A stretch of 31,030 nt of DNA from Kurthia populi (GTDB lineage Bacteria > Bacillota > Bacilli > Bacillales_A > Planococcaceae), in assembly GCF_042686175.1 (NCBI RefSeq), contig NZ_JBHUOR010000124.1, positions 1-31,030 on the forward strand. The letters are read 5' to 3'. Under the pieces are notes generated by a model that ran no database searches, was not told the origin of the DNA, and saw nothing but the letters and a program-made list of their open reading frames with translations. Of the stretch, positions 23,350 to 31,030 are shown piece by piece. The translations under genes and the position numbers were made by a program. The number at the start of each line of letters is the position of its first letter. The stretch's first letter is position 1.

Positions 23350-24465
23350 TTATACTGTTTGCGCCTCTAACACCGCATGTGCACGCTCTTTTAATTCAAT
23401 AATAGTGTCTACCTCTGCTAACAAGCTTGCCATCGTCGCAAGCTCTTTATCACTAATCCCAACGAGTTCATCAAACATTTCAACCGACTCCTGTGAAATC
23501 TCAGAAATTTGATCCATCGCCACCGTGATTTGCTGTGAGCTTGATGACAATTCCTCAGTGCTCGCAGATGAGTTCATATTATTCTCCGCAATAATTTGCG
23601 TCGTTTCAACGATTTTATTAAACATCTCGACAATTTCTGAAATTTTATCGTTCGTAACCGCAAATTCCTCTGTCCCTTGCTGCATCGAATGGACAACGCG
23701 CTCTGTTTCATCTTGAATATTTTTAACAATATTCGATACCTCAAGCGCAGAATCACTCGATTGACCTGCTAGCTTGCGAACTTCATCTGCTACGACCGCA
23801 AAGCCCTTCCCATGCTCACCCGCACGTGCCGCTTCAATTGCCGCATTCAGCGCAAGTAGATTAATTTGCTCAGAAATTCCTGTAATGACCTTCACAATCA
23901 TGCTAATTTCATTTGATTTGTCACCGAGCACTTTAATGCCATCAAATGTTGTTTGAATCGTTTGATTGAAATTCTCCATAATGCGAATCGATTCTTTTAA
24001 TTTTTCATCGCCTTCTTTTGTTAATTGCAGTGTCGTATTTGACTGCTCTGAAATATCATTTGAACGAATTGATAGCTCACGAATCGCCTCATTAATATCC
24101 TTCATTGATTCCGTACTTTCCTCTGTTGAAATCAGTTGTGTACGCAAACCCTTACCAATCTCATCAATCGCCGCACGCACAATATCTGCCTTCTCGGTCG
24201 CATACTCACCCTGTTCTTTTAAATGTTCACTCTTACCATCAATCTCCTGTGTGAACTGTAAGAAACGTTCCTTTTCATCGGAAATATGCTTTGTTAACTG
24301 TTCGATGGCATTTGTTGCATCTACAGGCTCATTCGTCAATGATGCTATTTCCTGTAATGCCTGTGCATCTACCTGTGTCGATCTTTTTAGCGTTTGATAC
24401 TTCAGCGCAAAATAAATCGTCGTGCCAAGTAACACAATCGTCAATACCAAAAAAAATACGCTCAT
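23350..24465 (-). CDS. methyl-accepting chemotaxis-type signalling protein, membrane-anchored, no extracellular sensor
   Basis: The 371-residue protein has one N-terminal membrane helix (about residues 2-23) followed directly by cytoplasmic coiled coil, with no periplasmic/extracellular ligand domain and no clear HAMP. The signalling hairpin tip is intact: ITGISEQINLLALNAAIEAARAGEHGKGFAVVADEVRKLAGQSS (quoted in part; tip EHGKGFAVVADEVR). It should bind CheA/CheW. The short input suggests sensing of membrane or cytoplasmic signals, or array scaffolding. AAAGGAG precedes the ATG. The STAS-like gene lies 100 bases upstream on the same strand, so the two may be co-transcribed. The terminator at 23102-23148 may end the message. 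Confidence 0.9.
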   Translation of the reverse strand: MSVFFLVLTIVLLGTTIYFALKYQTLKRSTQVDAQALQEIASLTNEPVDATNAIEQLTKHISDEKERFLQFTQEIDGKSEHLKEQGEYATEKADIVRAAIDEIGKGLRTQLISTEESTESMKDINEAIRELSIRSNDISEQSNTTLQLTKEGDEKLKESIRIMENFNQTIQTTFDGIKVLGDKSNEISMIVKVITGISEQINLLALNAAIEAARAGEHGKGFAVVADEVRKLAGQSSDSALEVSNIVKNIQDETERVVHSMQQGTEEFAVTNDKISEIVEMFNKIVETTQIIAENNMNSSASTEELSSSSQQITVAMDQISEISQESVEMFDELVGISDKELATMASLLAEVDTIIELKERAHAVLEAQTV

Positions 24466-24565
24466 TTTTCCGTTCTCCTTTATAAATCACATGTAATAAT
24501 GTATGTACCATCCGTTACATCTGTATACTTAGTTGCTACAGCTTGCACGCTCATCATCCCTTTAT

Positions 24566-24919
24566 TTAAGGGTTCACAATCTCTCCAGGGAAATTAACTG
24601 TCGCTAGCGCATTACGCACCTGCACAAACGAAATTTTTGATTTCGGCATTACCAAGCGTAGATTTTTAAAGCCTAATGTCGTATAGACCATCATCGTTTG
24701 TCCAAGCTCCGCAGCCACCTTACGAGGTAGTGGCGACTGCTCGGTCGCATCAACTACCAACGTATAATTGTACGCAGGCACCTGACCAATTAATGACGTC
24801 ATATCCTCTAGATACTCTGGTACAACCTCATCACGAATAAATCCAAGAATTTGCACATGTACTTCATTTTTTTGCTCATAAATCGACATGCGATACCTCG
24901 GCTTCTCAGCGAAAACCAT
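24566..24919 (-). CDS. STAS/SpoIIAA-like domain protein
   Basis: Start at ATG 24919 (117 aa), where AGGAGG lies 8 bases upstream; a frame running 15 codons further up has no ribosome site. The protein alternates strands and helices: RMSIYEQKNEVHVQILGFI, YNYTLVVDATEQSPLP, VAAELGQTMMVYTTLGFKNLRLVMPKS, then VRNALATVNFPGEIV (shown in parts). The pattern fits the SpoIIAA-like/STAS fold used for anti-anti-sigma or lipid-like binding, but no conserved phosphorylatable Ser is obvious. Its place before the chemoreceptor-like gene hints at a shared signalling role. A short CCCTT/AAGGG hairpin lies at its stop codon. Confidence 0.5.
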   Translation of the reverse strand: MVFAEKPRYRMSIYEQKNEVHVQILGFIRDEVVPEYLEDMTSLIGQVPAYNYTLVVDATEQSPLPRKVAAELGQTMMVYTTLGFKNLRLVMPKSKISFVQVRNALATVNFPGEIVNP

Positions 24920-25250
24920 TTCTATTCCTCCTATCAAAATAGTATTATTATACCTATAACGCATTATTTTTTATAGTATAAATAATATACATTAAAATGT
25001 CGATAGTAGTTCCTTTGTTCTAATCAATTCTTTTAATAAAAACCCATTAATATGTAGAGGATAAGACGATAAAATCTCGTTAATTCATTATTTTCTTTTA
25101 ATTTACTTATTTTCTAATTGAATGGTAAAAATACTTTTTGAGAAAATAATCATATTGTAGAATAAATTATGTTTTAAAGATACGTGAGGTTAATTATTAT
25201 TCTAGAGATCCCAAGTTGATTCTTTTATAATAAGCTGAAGGAGTTTTGAG

Positions 25251-25706
25251 ATGACAAACTATCACCTAAACGAACTACATGTATGTGGCAATTTAAGAGA
25301 CCGAGACAAATTTCACATGATGCTTGCGGGCACACATACTATTCGAAAAAAACACTATATTAATAATTCAAAAGATAGCTTAGTAACAATTCGACAGGCG
25401 TATCCGAATGCAATCGTCTATACTCAAAAATATGGGCCCAATAGGTTAATTGTGGTTGAAACAAGAGAAACTATAGAAGATTTAAATTTTGCTACATTGT
25501 ATAAAAGTGAGGATATTCATTTAGAAAAAGCAATCGGAGACACGACAACATCTGTTTATTTTTTTGAAGCACCTTATAGCCTAATTGAAGATTTAATCGA
25601 ATCTATTTCACAACAATTCCCCACATTGTACTTTCAGTTATCTGTGGAGTTTGAAGATATGTTTATAACAGACTGTTATCAAAATGGCATACACCTAAAC
25701 ATATAA
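25251..25706 (+). CDS. uncharacterised protein, Api92/DUF1281 ferredoxin-like fold suspected
   Basis: The 151-residue soluble protein. It starts MTNYHLNELHVCG, like a beta strand of a small ferredoxin-like fold, and ends with FFEAPYSLIEDLIESISQQFPTLYFQLSVEFEDMF. This Pro-x-x-hydrophobic helix followed by PxLxFxLxYE pattern is typical of DUF1281/Api92-like proteins of phages and plasmids. The middle is not recognisable. AAGGAG lies 8 bases upstream of the ATG, with a 286-bp AT-rich, gene-free stretch before it holding a weak TTGAGA/AATAAA promoter. It is single, and ends at the terminator shared with the helicase gene. No catalytic residues are visible; it may be a mobile-element remnant. Confidence 0.55.
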   Translation: MTNYHLNELHVCGNLRDRDKFHMMLAGTHTIRKKHYINNSKDSLVTIRQAYPNAIVYTQKYGPNRLIVVETRETIEDLNFATLYKSEDIHLEKAIGDTTTSVYFFEAPYSLIEDLIESISQQFPTLYFQLSVEFEDMFITDCYQNGIHLNI

Positions 25707-25747
25707 AAAGAGAGAAATCGTAATGCTACGACTTCTCTCTTTTTTTT
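25705..25747. terminator. bidirectional terminator
   Basis: AAAAAGAGAGAA-a-TCGTA, loop ATGC, TACGA-c-TTCTCTCTTTTTTT. It ends both the 151-aa gene and the minus-strand helicase gene, whose stop is at 25749. Confidence 0.92.
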
Positions 25748-25748
25748 A

Positions 25749-28646
25749 TTATACACCGACTAAATAACGATAAATCGCCTCTGGAACAGGGGCTTCTAAT
25801 TCAAATTTCAATGTCACATATGGTTTCATAACACCTTTGTGCATCAGTTGAATGTCCTCTGCACTTTCGACATCTGGTTTTGCCTTACCTAAATAGAAAT
25901 AGTCGGTCCCTTCGCCACCTTCTTTTTTAATAAACACATCAATACGAAGGTCTGGACTGTGTAGTATTCTCTCTACCTGCTTTGAATTTACACGATTATT
26001 TGGACGTGTAAACCATTTTAGTGTAGAAGGGTTTAATAATTCGTCCTCATAAAGTGTCTCAGAGCTTAAGGAATCATCTTTATGGTACGTAATAAATAAT
26101 GGACATGTATTTGTAGGCTCATCGATTTTATAGCCATACATTGTTGCCGACATATCACTACTCCAGTTCATTAAACGACAATAATCTTTACGTGAGTATT
26201 TCTCGCCGACTTTTAGCTGCTCATATGCATAGCGCGTTGATTTCTCGTTAGCGCAGGCAAAAATATCTTCTACATAACGGATAAATAAGTCATTTTTAAG
26301 TGCTACTTCAAATGAAGAAGTACGTGTGTACATATCTTCGTGTACCTCTAGCATTAAAGCATCTGCATATTTCGTTCGATTACTACTAACAAAGAAACTT
26401 AAATCAAGAAATCTTTCTACAGAAGTAATGGTTTCCTCGTCATAAGTAAGTTCATGTTGCTGCAGTAGCTCGATATACTGTGTTTTTGAGACAGTTGGTT
26501 GTGCTATTAATGCTTTCAATAAAAGAAGCTCATGCATACGCTTGCCATCCATTAATTCCTGTGATAAAAATGTCAGCATCGTATTTTGACTAGCTGGTAA
26601 TGCAGCAAGGTCTTTATCCACATACATTAAGAATTCATGATAATTTGGGCGTTTCGTTAATAAAACTTCTGGATCTACTGAATGATGCTCGATAAATTCG
26701 ATTAACATTGGTTGATGACCTAAGCGATTACTCAGCTGTTCAAACTGCGCCTTTAGCTCACGAATCGTAATTAATGTTTTTTGATTAATCGCTTCGAAAA
26801 TACGATTTTTCGCAATTTCTTCAAAATGCACACTTGATACACCTTTAATATAAGCCATATCCATCGTATTACGGCGTAAATTATCCTTGTTGTACGTATT
26901 ATCACCAGCAAGTGCCATCGGAATCATATAGTTATTTTTATAGTTGCCAATAAAGTCTAAAATCACAACATAATCTTTTGAATCATGCTTACGTAAGCCA
27001 CGGCCAAGCTGTTGAATAAAGATAATACTTGATTGCGTTTGTCGCAGCATGACGATTTGATTGACTACCGGAATATCAATACCTTCATTAAATACATCGA
27101 CCGTTAAAATATAATCGAGCTCACCCGCTTCTAATTGCTCAACGACCGCTTCACGAACATCCGTTGAATCTTCCCCAGTTAAAGGCATTGTTCGATAACC
27201 CCGTGCATTTAGCTTTTGCGATAATTGCTTCGCTTCCTCTTTACGACTACAGAAAATAAGGCCCTTTACTGCGTCTCCTGCATGGCCATAATATTCTACT
27301 TTCTCAATAACATGGTTCACACGCTCATCTAGCATTAATTGGTCAATTGACATATTCTCATCAATCACATAATCATCACGCTCAAAATCCGTTACACCAA
27401 AATAATGGAATGGGCAAAGCATTTCTTCCTCTAGCGCTTCTTGTAGACGAATTTCATAGGCAATATTGTAGTCAAACAGCTCAAAAATATTAAATTGGTC
27501 TGTTCGCTCTGGTGTGGCAGTCATCCCTAATAGAAAAGCCGGCTCAAAATAATCTAACAGGCGTAAATAAGAAGGAGCTCCCGCCTTATGTACTTCATCG
27601 ATTAAAATATAATCAAATGCCTCACGGTCAAAACGCGCTAAATTTTCAGGCTTTGATAAGGTTTGAATTGTCGCAAATAAGTAGCGTGCATCTGTTTGCT
27701 GCGTGCTCCCAACAAATTTTCCGTAATCCGCTTTATCTCCACCAAGCACCTTTTGATAATCGCTCATAGCTTTCTCTAAAATCTGCTCGCGGTGTACGAT
27801 AAAGAGCATTTTCTTCGGTGCATATTGGCGCACATCAAACGCCGATAAATACGTTTTCCCTGTGCCCGTTGCTGAGACGACTAATGCACGTTTTTCACCT
27901 GAATCACGAACCTGCTGAATCTGTGCGAGTGCCTGCGTCTGCATTTTATTTGGTGTAATCGTCACATAGCCTGCAGTTGGTTCTGTTTCAAATGATGCTG
28001 CAAGTGCCGCCTCTGCTACTTGACCAGGTAATAATGGGAATGGTGTCACCTGACGTTTTGGCATTGGTTTATACGTTTGACGATACATATCAATCCATTG
28101 CTGAGATAGCGGTGTGGCGTCTTTCCAAGCATGTTCAAATTGTTCATTAAAACGTTGAATCAAATCTCCCTGGCTCAGTGAATTCAATTTCACATTCCAT
28201 TCGTAATTCGTTTTCAGAGCGGAATCTGTTAAATTGGAACTCCCAACAATTAGTGTTTCATAACTTCCTTGGTCAAAAATATACCCTTTCGCATGAAATC
28301 CAGGAATTGATGTCAAACGAACATCTACATTTGGAATTTTCATTAGCTCTTCAAAGGCTTTAGGGTTATTAAAGCCTAAATAAGTAGATGTTAAAATACG
28401 TCCTCGAACACCTTTTAATGCTAAATCCTGAAGTACAGATTTTAACATCACTAGCCCACTTGAAGTAATAAATGCCACTGAAATTGTGAATGAATGACAT
28501 GTTGCAAGTTCCTGCAGTAAGGTTGGTAATACTTGTCCATTCGCATTATTACTTAATAATCTTGGCTGTAATCGCTCATTTGCAACAATTGCATCGTTCA
28601 TAAATCCTTTTTCTAATGCCTCTACTAGCTGTTGTCTCGCTTCCAT
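25749..28646 (-). CDS. HKD (PLD-like) nuclease - SF2 helicase - DUF3427 fusion protein
   Basis: Start at ATG 28646 (965 aa), with AGGGGGG upstream. Residue numbers here count from the upstream in-frame TTG. Domain order: PLD-like nuclease at about 35-175 with one HKD motif, His119-x-Lys121-x4-Asp126, and GSSNLTDSAL; SF2 helicase with Walker A SATGTGKTYLSA (259-266), DEVH box 351-354, TATP 377-380, and motif VI QQLGRGLRK (546-554) preceded by NEGIDIPVVNQIVML; then a long C-terminal DUF3427 region to the end. One HKD suggests action as a dimer. Such fusions are restriction-like DNA processing enzymes, often near defence or repair genes; activity here is unproven. The mutT gene lies 11 bases upstream, so they form one operon. 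Confidence 0.88.
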   Translation of the reverse strand: MEARQQLVEALEKGFMNDAIVANERLQPRLLSNNANGQVLPTLLQELATCHSFTISVAFITSSGLVMLKSVLQDLALKGVRGRILTSTYLGFNNPKAFEELMKIPNVDVRLTSIPGFHAKGYIFDQGSYETLIVGSSNLTDSALKTNYEWNVKLNSLSQGDLIQRFNEQFEHAWKDATPLSQQWIDMYRQTYKPMPKRQVTPFPLLPGQVAEAALAASFETEPTAGYVTITPNKMQTQALAQIQQVRDSGEKRALVVSATGTGKTYLSAFDVRQYAPKKMLFIVHREQILEKAMSDYQKVLGGDKADYGKFVGSTQQTDARYLFATIQTLSKPENLARFDREAFDYILIDEVHKAGAPSYLRLLDYFEPAFLLGMTATPERTDQFNIFELFDYNIAYEIRLQEALEEEMLCPFHYFGVTDFERDDYVIDENMSIDQLMLDERVNHVIEKVEYYGHAGDAVKGLIFCSRKEEAKQLSQKLNARGYRTMPLTGEDSTDVREAVVEQLEAGELDYILTVDVFNEGIDIPVVNQIVMLRQTQSSIIFIQQLGRGLRKHDSKDYVVILDFIGNYKNNYMIPMALAGDNTYNKDNLRRNTMDMAYIKGVSSVHFEEIAKNRIFEAINQKTLITIRELKAQFEQLSNRLGHQPMLIEFIEHHSVDPEVLLTKRPNYHEFLMYVDKDLAALPASQNTMLTFLSQELMDGKRMHELLLLKALIAQPTVSKTQYIELLQQHELTYDEETITSVERFLDLSFFVSSNRTKYADALMLEVHEDMYTRTSSFEVALKNDLFIRYVEDIFACANEKSTRYAYEQLKVGEKYSRKDYCRLMNWSSDMSATMYGYKIDEPTNTCPLFITYHKDDSLSSETLYEDELLNPSTLKWFTRPNNRVNSKQVERILHSPDLRIDVFIKKEGGEGTDYFYLGKAKPDVESAEDIQLMHKGVMKPYVTLKFELEAPVPEAIYRYLVGV

Positions 28647-28657
28647 CAAATTCCCCC

Positions 28658-29047
28658 CTACTTAGTCAATTGCTCCACTGCCGGAATATCGGCGGCTGCC
28701 CATTCAAGTGCAAGCAACTCGATACGCTTCTTCCAAATCAATTGTGCATGTTCTTTCGCAATTGGTGCGCCCTCTGTAATTTTTGCCTTGTATGTTTCAA
28801 GACGTACAATCACGTTCTCATATTCGTACGTCGTATCTTCTACTTTATCGCCAACATCAATCACACAATCTAATTCTTCCATAATTTCACGCTTTAATGC
28901 CTGCTGTGGTGTTTCGCCCGCTTCAATTTTGCCACCAGGAAATTCCCATAAATTCGCTAATGACATACTAGGACTTCGTTGTGCACATAAAATCTGTTGC
29001 GCGTCATTTTCAATAACTGCTCCCACAACATGAACGGTTTTCTTCAT
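28658..29047 (-). CDS. MutT/NUDIX hydrolase, (deoxy)nucleoside triphosphate pyrophosphohydrolase
   Basis: The 129-residue protein hydrolyses nucleoside triphosphates, probably oxidised ones such as 8-oxo-dGTP, to monophosphates. The NUDIX box is GKIEAGETPQQALKREIMEEL, within the GX5EX7REUXEEXGU pattern (REIMEEL matches RExxEE). The N-terminal strand VVGAVIENDAQQILCAQRSP and LANLWEFPGGK are typical of MutT/YjhB-like enzymes. AGAGGTGATAAGAA precedes the ATG. It is translated 11 bases before the HKD-helicase gene, so the pair share an operon. A role in cleaning nucleotide pools for, or in signalling to, the helicase is an inference from context. Confidence 0.85.
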   Translation of the reverse strand: MKKTVHVVGAVIENDAQQILCAQRSPSMSLANLWEFPGGKIEAGETPQQALKREIMEELDCVIDVGDKVEDTTYEYENVIVRLETYKAKITEGAPIAKEHAQLIWKKRIELLALEWAAADIPAVEQLTK

Positions 29048-29207
29048 TTCTTATCACCTCTACTTCTAGTATACGAGTTTTTGATGAAAAAAGAATGCTT
29101 CATTCTCCTAAAAATAAACAGTGTGCCACAAATGATACTTCAAAGCCCCTACTGTGTTTAACAAAAATCAAAACGGTCAATAGTATTACTAAAGGTGGTG
29201 TGTAAAC

Positions 29208-29936
29208 ATGCTATTTATCGTACAAGGAAAGGTTTTTCGCGAACGGTTGACGATGAAAAATATTTCACGGCTTGCATTTGCAGATTCGGAAGGGTTGGCG
29301 CTTGATAAGGTGATGAAAGGGCTTCCGGTGACTGTGCCTTATTTTGAGGGGATTGTGATGCCGACGTTTAAGGATATTCCGGGTATTACGAGCGAGGTGG
29401 CACTGCTGTGCTGGCATCGGCTGCATTTTAGTCGCTCGCTTGTTGAATTAGCGTATTACTTCCATCAGTTTGAGGAGCTTGAACAGCTTGTTTGTTTATC
29501 AAAGCAGGAATCCTGGGCGATTCGTGATCATTATGAGCAAATGGGCATTATTTTGACGCATGAGGAATGGTATTTGCCGAATTATAATCTATATGCGGCG
29601 CCAAGTGTGACGCTCACGGAGCATCGTCTACAACAATTTGCCAATCAAGTTGTCCATTTATTAAAGACGCGTGGGTGCACGGTTCAATCACTTGGTGGTA
29701 CGGCGTGGAAAATTGATTGTCCTTATTTAATTGCTCCGCGAAAGCATTTTATCGTCTCGAGTCCTGAGGAGATGATTTTGACGTATGAAATTCTTATGAG
29801 CCAGACGCTAATGCCGATTAAGCCGGTGCTTCAAAAAACTGATAAGGCAGCGGAACTACTCGATGCTGAAGGAATTTGGTATGTCGATATACATGATGGC
29901 AGCATTGTCAGTGATGGGCGCTATATTTGGACGTAA
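29208..29936 (+). CDS. unrecognised 242-residue protein
   Basis: The ATG at 29208 is preceded by AAAGGTGGTG with good spacing. The protein is soluble and has no signal or membrane helix. The first half (LALDKVMKGLPVTVPYFEGIV..) is helical; the middle (ALLCWHRLHFSRSLVELAYYFHQFEELEQLV) is rich in aromatic residues and His; the last part (DAEGIWYVDIHDGSIVSDGRYIW) looks like a beta hairpin. I do not recognise a family or catalytic motif. Its coding strand is unusually G-rich: 44 G against 17 C in 29281-29400, whereas the other plus-strand genes sampled have C at least near G. It stands alone, flanked by the mutT-helicase operon and an IS element, which fits acquired DNA or an inverted segment. 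Confidence 0.6.
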   Translation: MLFIVQGKVFRERLTMKNISRLAFADSEGLALDKVMKGLPVTVPYFEGIVMPTFKDIPGITSEVALLCWHRLHFSRSLVELAYYFHQFEELEQLVCLSKQESWAIRDHYEQMGIILTHEEWYLPNYNLYAAPSVTLTEHRLQQFANQVVHLLKTRGCTVQSLGGTAWKIDCPYLIAPRKHFIVSSPEEMILTYEILMSQTLMPIKPVLQKTDKAAELLDAEGIWYVDIHDGSIVSDGRYIWT

Positions 29937-29977
29937 AAAAAGAAGCCGAGGCGACGAATCGTCTAAGCTTTTTTTTC
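29935..29977 (+). terminator. terminator after the 242-aa gene
   Basis: An A-run with AAGC (29943-29946) pairs with GCTT plus T-run (29967-29976); GACG/CGTC pairs inside. The A-run overlaps the TAA stop. Confidence 0.65.
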
Positions 29978-29987
29978 TATCTTGAAT

Positions 29988-30044
29988 GTAGCAGAGGACG
30001 CCCACCTCAAAGAGCGTAGCGAGTAGGTGGGTGGTGAATGCTAC
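29988..30044 (+). promoter_or_regulatory. left-end hairpin of the IS element
   Basis: CCCACCT (30001-30007) pairs with AGGTGGG (30025-30031), and GTAGCA (29988-29993) pairs with TGCTAC (30039-30044), giving a two-part stem with a 17-base loop. TnpA of this family recognises such a hairpin. Confidence 0.65.
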
Positions 30045-30057
30045 AAGGCATTAAGTT

Positions 30058-30086
30058 TTGACTGTAAATCAGCTTGATTGTATAAT
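30058..30086 (+). promoter_or_regulatory. tnpA promoter
   Basis: TTGACT (30058-30063), a 17-base spacer, TATAAT (30081-30086). A start near 30093 gives a leader of about 25 bases. ATCAGC (30068-30073) is complementary to GCTGAT (30107-30112), next to the AAGG site, so only transcripts read through from outside could hide the ribosome site. Confidence 0.7.
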
Positions 30087-30118
30087 CAGTATTATAAACA
30101 TGAAAGGCTGATACAACA

Positions 30119-30523
30119 ATGGTTTTAGATAGTAATAATCATTCAGTATTCTCATTGCACTATCACTTAGTTTTAGTCGTCAAATACCGAAAAAAAGTAT
30201 TTAATGATGAGAAATCAAATTACGCAAAAGATATTTTTGAAAGAATAGGAAGCAACTATAACATATCTTTAGTAGAATGGCACCATGATAAAGACCATGT
30301 TCACATTTTATTTAAAGCACACCCTAATACCGAACTTTCAAAATTCATCAATGCATATAAATCAGCGAGTTCACGTCTAATAAAACGAGACTTTCCAGAA
30401 ATCAAACAGCAATTATGGAAAGAAATGTTTTGGTCTAAAAGTTACTGTCTCATAACAACTGGCGGTGTATCGATAGAAACGATTAAAAAATATATTCAGT
30501 CTCAAGGACAAAATAATAAGTAG
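30119..30523 (+). CDS. tnpA: IS200/IS605 transposase TnpA (Y1, HUH type)
   Basis: The 134-residue Y1 single-strand transposase cuts and rejoins the element's DNA as a dimer. The HUH pair is His60-Val-His62 (KDHVHILF) and the nucleophilic Tyr is Tyr125 (TIKKYIQSQG). The N-terminal SLHYHLVLVVKYRKKVF is typical of the family. The length is normal, so the gene looks intact. AAAGG precedes the ATG at 30119. tnpB starts 15 bases after the stop. Confidence 0.95.
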   Translation: MVLDSNNHSVFSLHYHLVLVVKYRKKVFNDEKSNYAKDIFERIGSNYNISLVEWHHDKDHVHILFKAHPNTELSKFINAYKSASSRLIKRDFPEIKQQLWKEMFWSKSYCLITTGGVSIETIKKYIQSQGQNNK

Positions 30524-30538
30524 AAAGAGGTGATTGTC

Positions 30539-31030
30539 ATGCCACATAAAGCCTACAAATTCCGACTCTACCCGAATAAAGACCAACGAGCATTGATTCA
30601 TCAAACACATGGTCATTGCCGTTTTGTGTACAACTATTTCCTTGAACGTTGGAATACTTCTTATAAAGAAGAAGGAAAAGGGTTGGATCGTTCCATTATG
30701 TCCAAAATGCTCATGAAAATGAAGAAACAAGATGATACCGCTTGGTTACGTAATGTAGATAGTGTGGCATTACAAGCCTCTTATGAAAATTTAATGGATG
30801 CTTTTAAACGTTTTTTCAAAGGACCAAATAAGTATCCTCGTTTCAAAAGTAAAAAGAATCCGGTTCAAAGTTATACAACTAAGAATAGCCATAATTGCAT
30901 TGCGATTGTCGGCAATCAAATGAAACTACCAAAATTAGGACTTGTAAAGTTTGTAAAATCGCGTGACATTGAAGGGCGTATTTTAAAGGCGACAATCAAA
31001 TATAATGCGAGTGGTACGTTTTACGTGTCT
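30539..31030 (+). CDS. tnpB: RNA-guided endonuclease TnpB, 5' part (runs off the window)
   Basis: The frame is open for 164 codons from ATG 30539 to the last base. AAAGAGGTGA is the ribosome site. The beginning reads MPHKAYKFRLYPNKDQRALI and FVYNYFLERWNTSYKEEGKG (joined by about ten residues), the N-terminal helix-turn-helix/WED start of TnpB/Fanzor-type nucleases. FKRFFKGPNKYPRFKSKKNP is also a conserved TnpB feature. TnpB cuts DNA next to the element's target motif, guided by an RNA from the element's right end. The RuvC active site and zinc finger are beyond the window, so intactness cannot be judged. Confidence 0.9.
   Translation, partial: MPHKAYKFRLYPNKDQRALIHQTHGHCRFVYNYFLERWNTSYKEEGKGLDRSIMSKMLMKMKKQDDTAWLRNVDSVALQASYENLMDAFKRFFKGPNKYPRFKSKKNPVQSYTTKNSHNCIAIVGNQMKLPKLGLVKFVKSRDIEGRILKATIKYNASGTFYVS

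Larger units (their letters stand above)
29985..31030 (+). mobile_element. IS200/IS605-family insertion sequence, left part (cut by the window end)
   Basis: The element has tnpA and tnpB in the usual order, with the left-end hairpin and promoter in front. The exact left boundary is not determined; it lies between the terminator ending at 29977 and the hairpin starting at 29988. IS200/IS605 elements have no inverted terminal repeats and make no target duplication, but insert 3' of a short target tetranucleotide and carry subterminal hairpins recognised by TnpA. The right end is outside the window. Confidence 0.85.

Noticed and set aside
28632..29033. 133-codon plus-strand frame opposite mutT
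   Set aside because: It is the mirror of the NUDIX coding sequence; low-complexity Ser/Ile composition, no start signals.
30068..30112. RBS-hiding hairpin controlling normal tnpA expression
   Set aside because: The left arm lies upstream of the expected transcription start, so it can only matter for read-through transcripts.
1..31030. CRISPR array, tRNA or rRNA genes
   Set aside because: No regularly spaced repeats, cloverleaf or rRNA-like stretches were seen.

Overview
The window looks like chromosome of a low-to-moderate-GC Bacillales bacterium, most likely Planococcaceae/Caryophanaceae (Lysinibacillus, Solibacillus or Kurthia type). The evidence is AGGAGG-type ribosome binding sites, TTGACA/TATAAT promoters, LxxC lipoproteins, a 7-1-7 Fur box, a MurR/RpiR regulator and a YjgC/YjgD-type (DUF1641) formate dehydrogenase. 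No rRNA, tRNA or CRISPR array was seen.

1-6.3 kb, small functions. A minus-strand operon of MurR/RpiR regulator, M20 amidohydrolase and a GNAT gene broken after 66 codons. Then a 3-TM protein, a ~140-bp palindromic repeat, a PepSY lipoprotein, a small protein resembling the nucleotide-binding half of FtsZ, a GerMN-like lipoprotein, a putative papain-fold cysteine peptidase and an OsmC protein.

6.3-22.2 kb, a near self-contained molybdenum/formate module. It holds a YvgK-like molybdate regulator divergent from modA-modB (no modC here); the minus operon moeB-moeA-mobB-moaE-moaD; the plus operon moaB-mobA-moaC; the minus operon DUF2294-fdhD-moaA-FNT channel; and, after a 629-bp intergenic region with a perfect Fur box and a leader terminator, the plus operon fdhF/forC-DUF1641/forE-Mrp/SalA-like ATPase. 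ModAB imports molybdate. MoaA/C/D/E/B, MoeA/B and MobA/B turn GTP and Mo into the dinucleotide cofactor. FdhD sulfurates it for the formate dehydrogenase, which feeds electrons from formate supplied through FNT. The Mrp-like ATPase may help with Fe-S or regulation.

22.2-25.7 kb: a small sigma-70 region 2-like protein, a ~760-bp stretch with no convincing gene but one strong terminator, a membrane-anchored methyl-accepting protein with no extracellular sensor, a STAS-like protein and an Api92/DUF1281-like protein.

25.7-29.9 kb: a minus-strand pair of MutT/NUDIX hydrolase and a 965-residue HKD-nuclease/SF2-helicase/DUF3427 protein, a good candidate for a DNA-repair or defence module. Then an unrecognised 242-aa gene with strongly reversed G/C skew.

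29.98 kb to the end: the left part of an IS200/IS605 element (end hairpin, promoter, tnpA, and tnpB cut by the window edge).

All family assignments come from reading motifs by eye; no database search was run.
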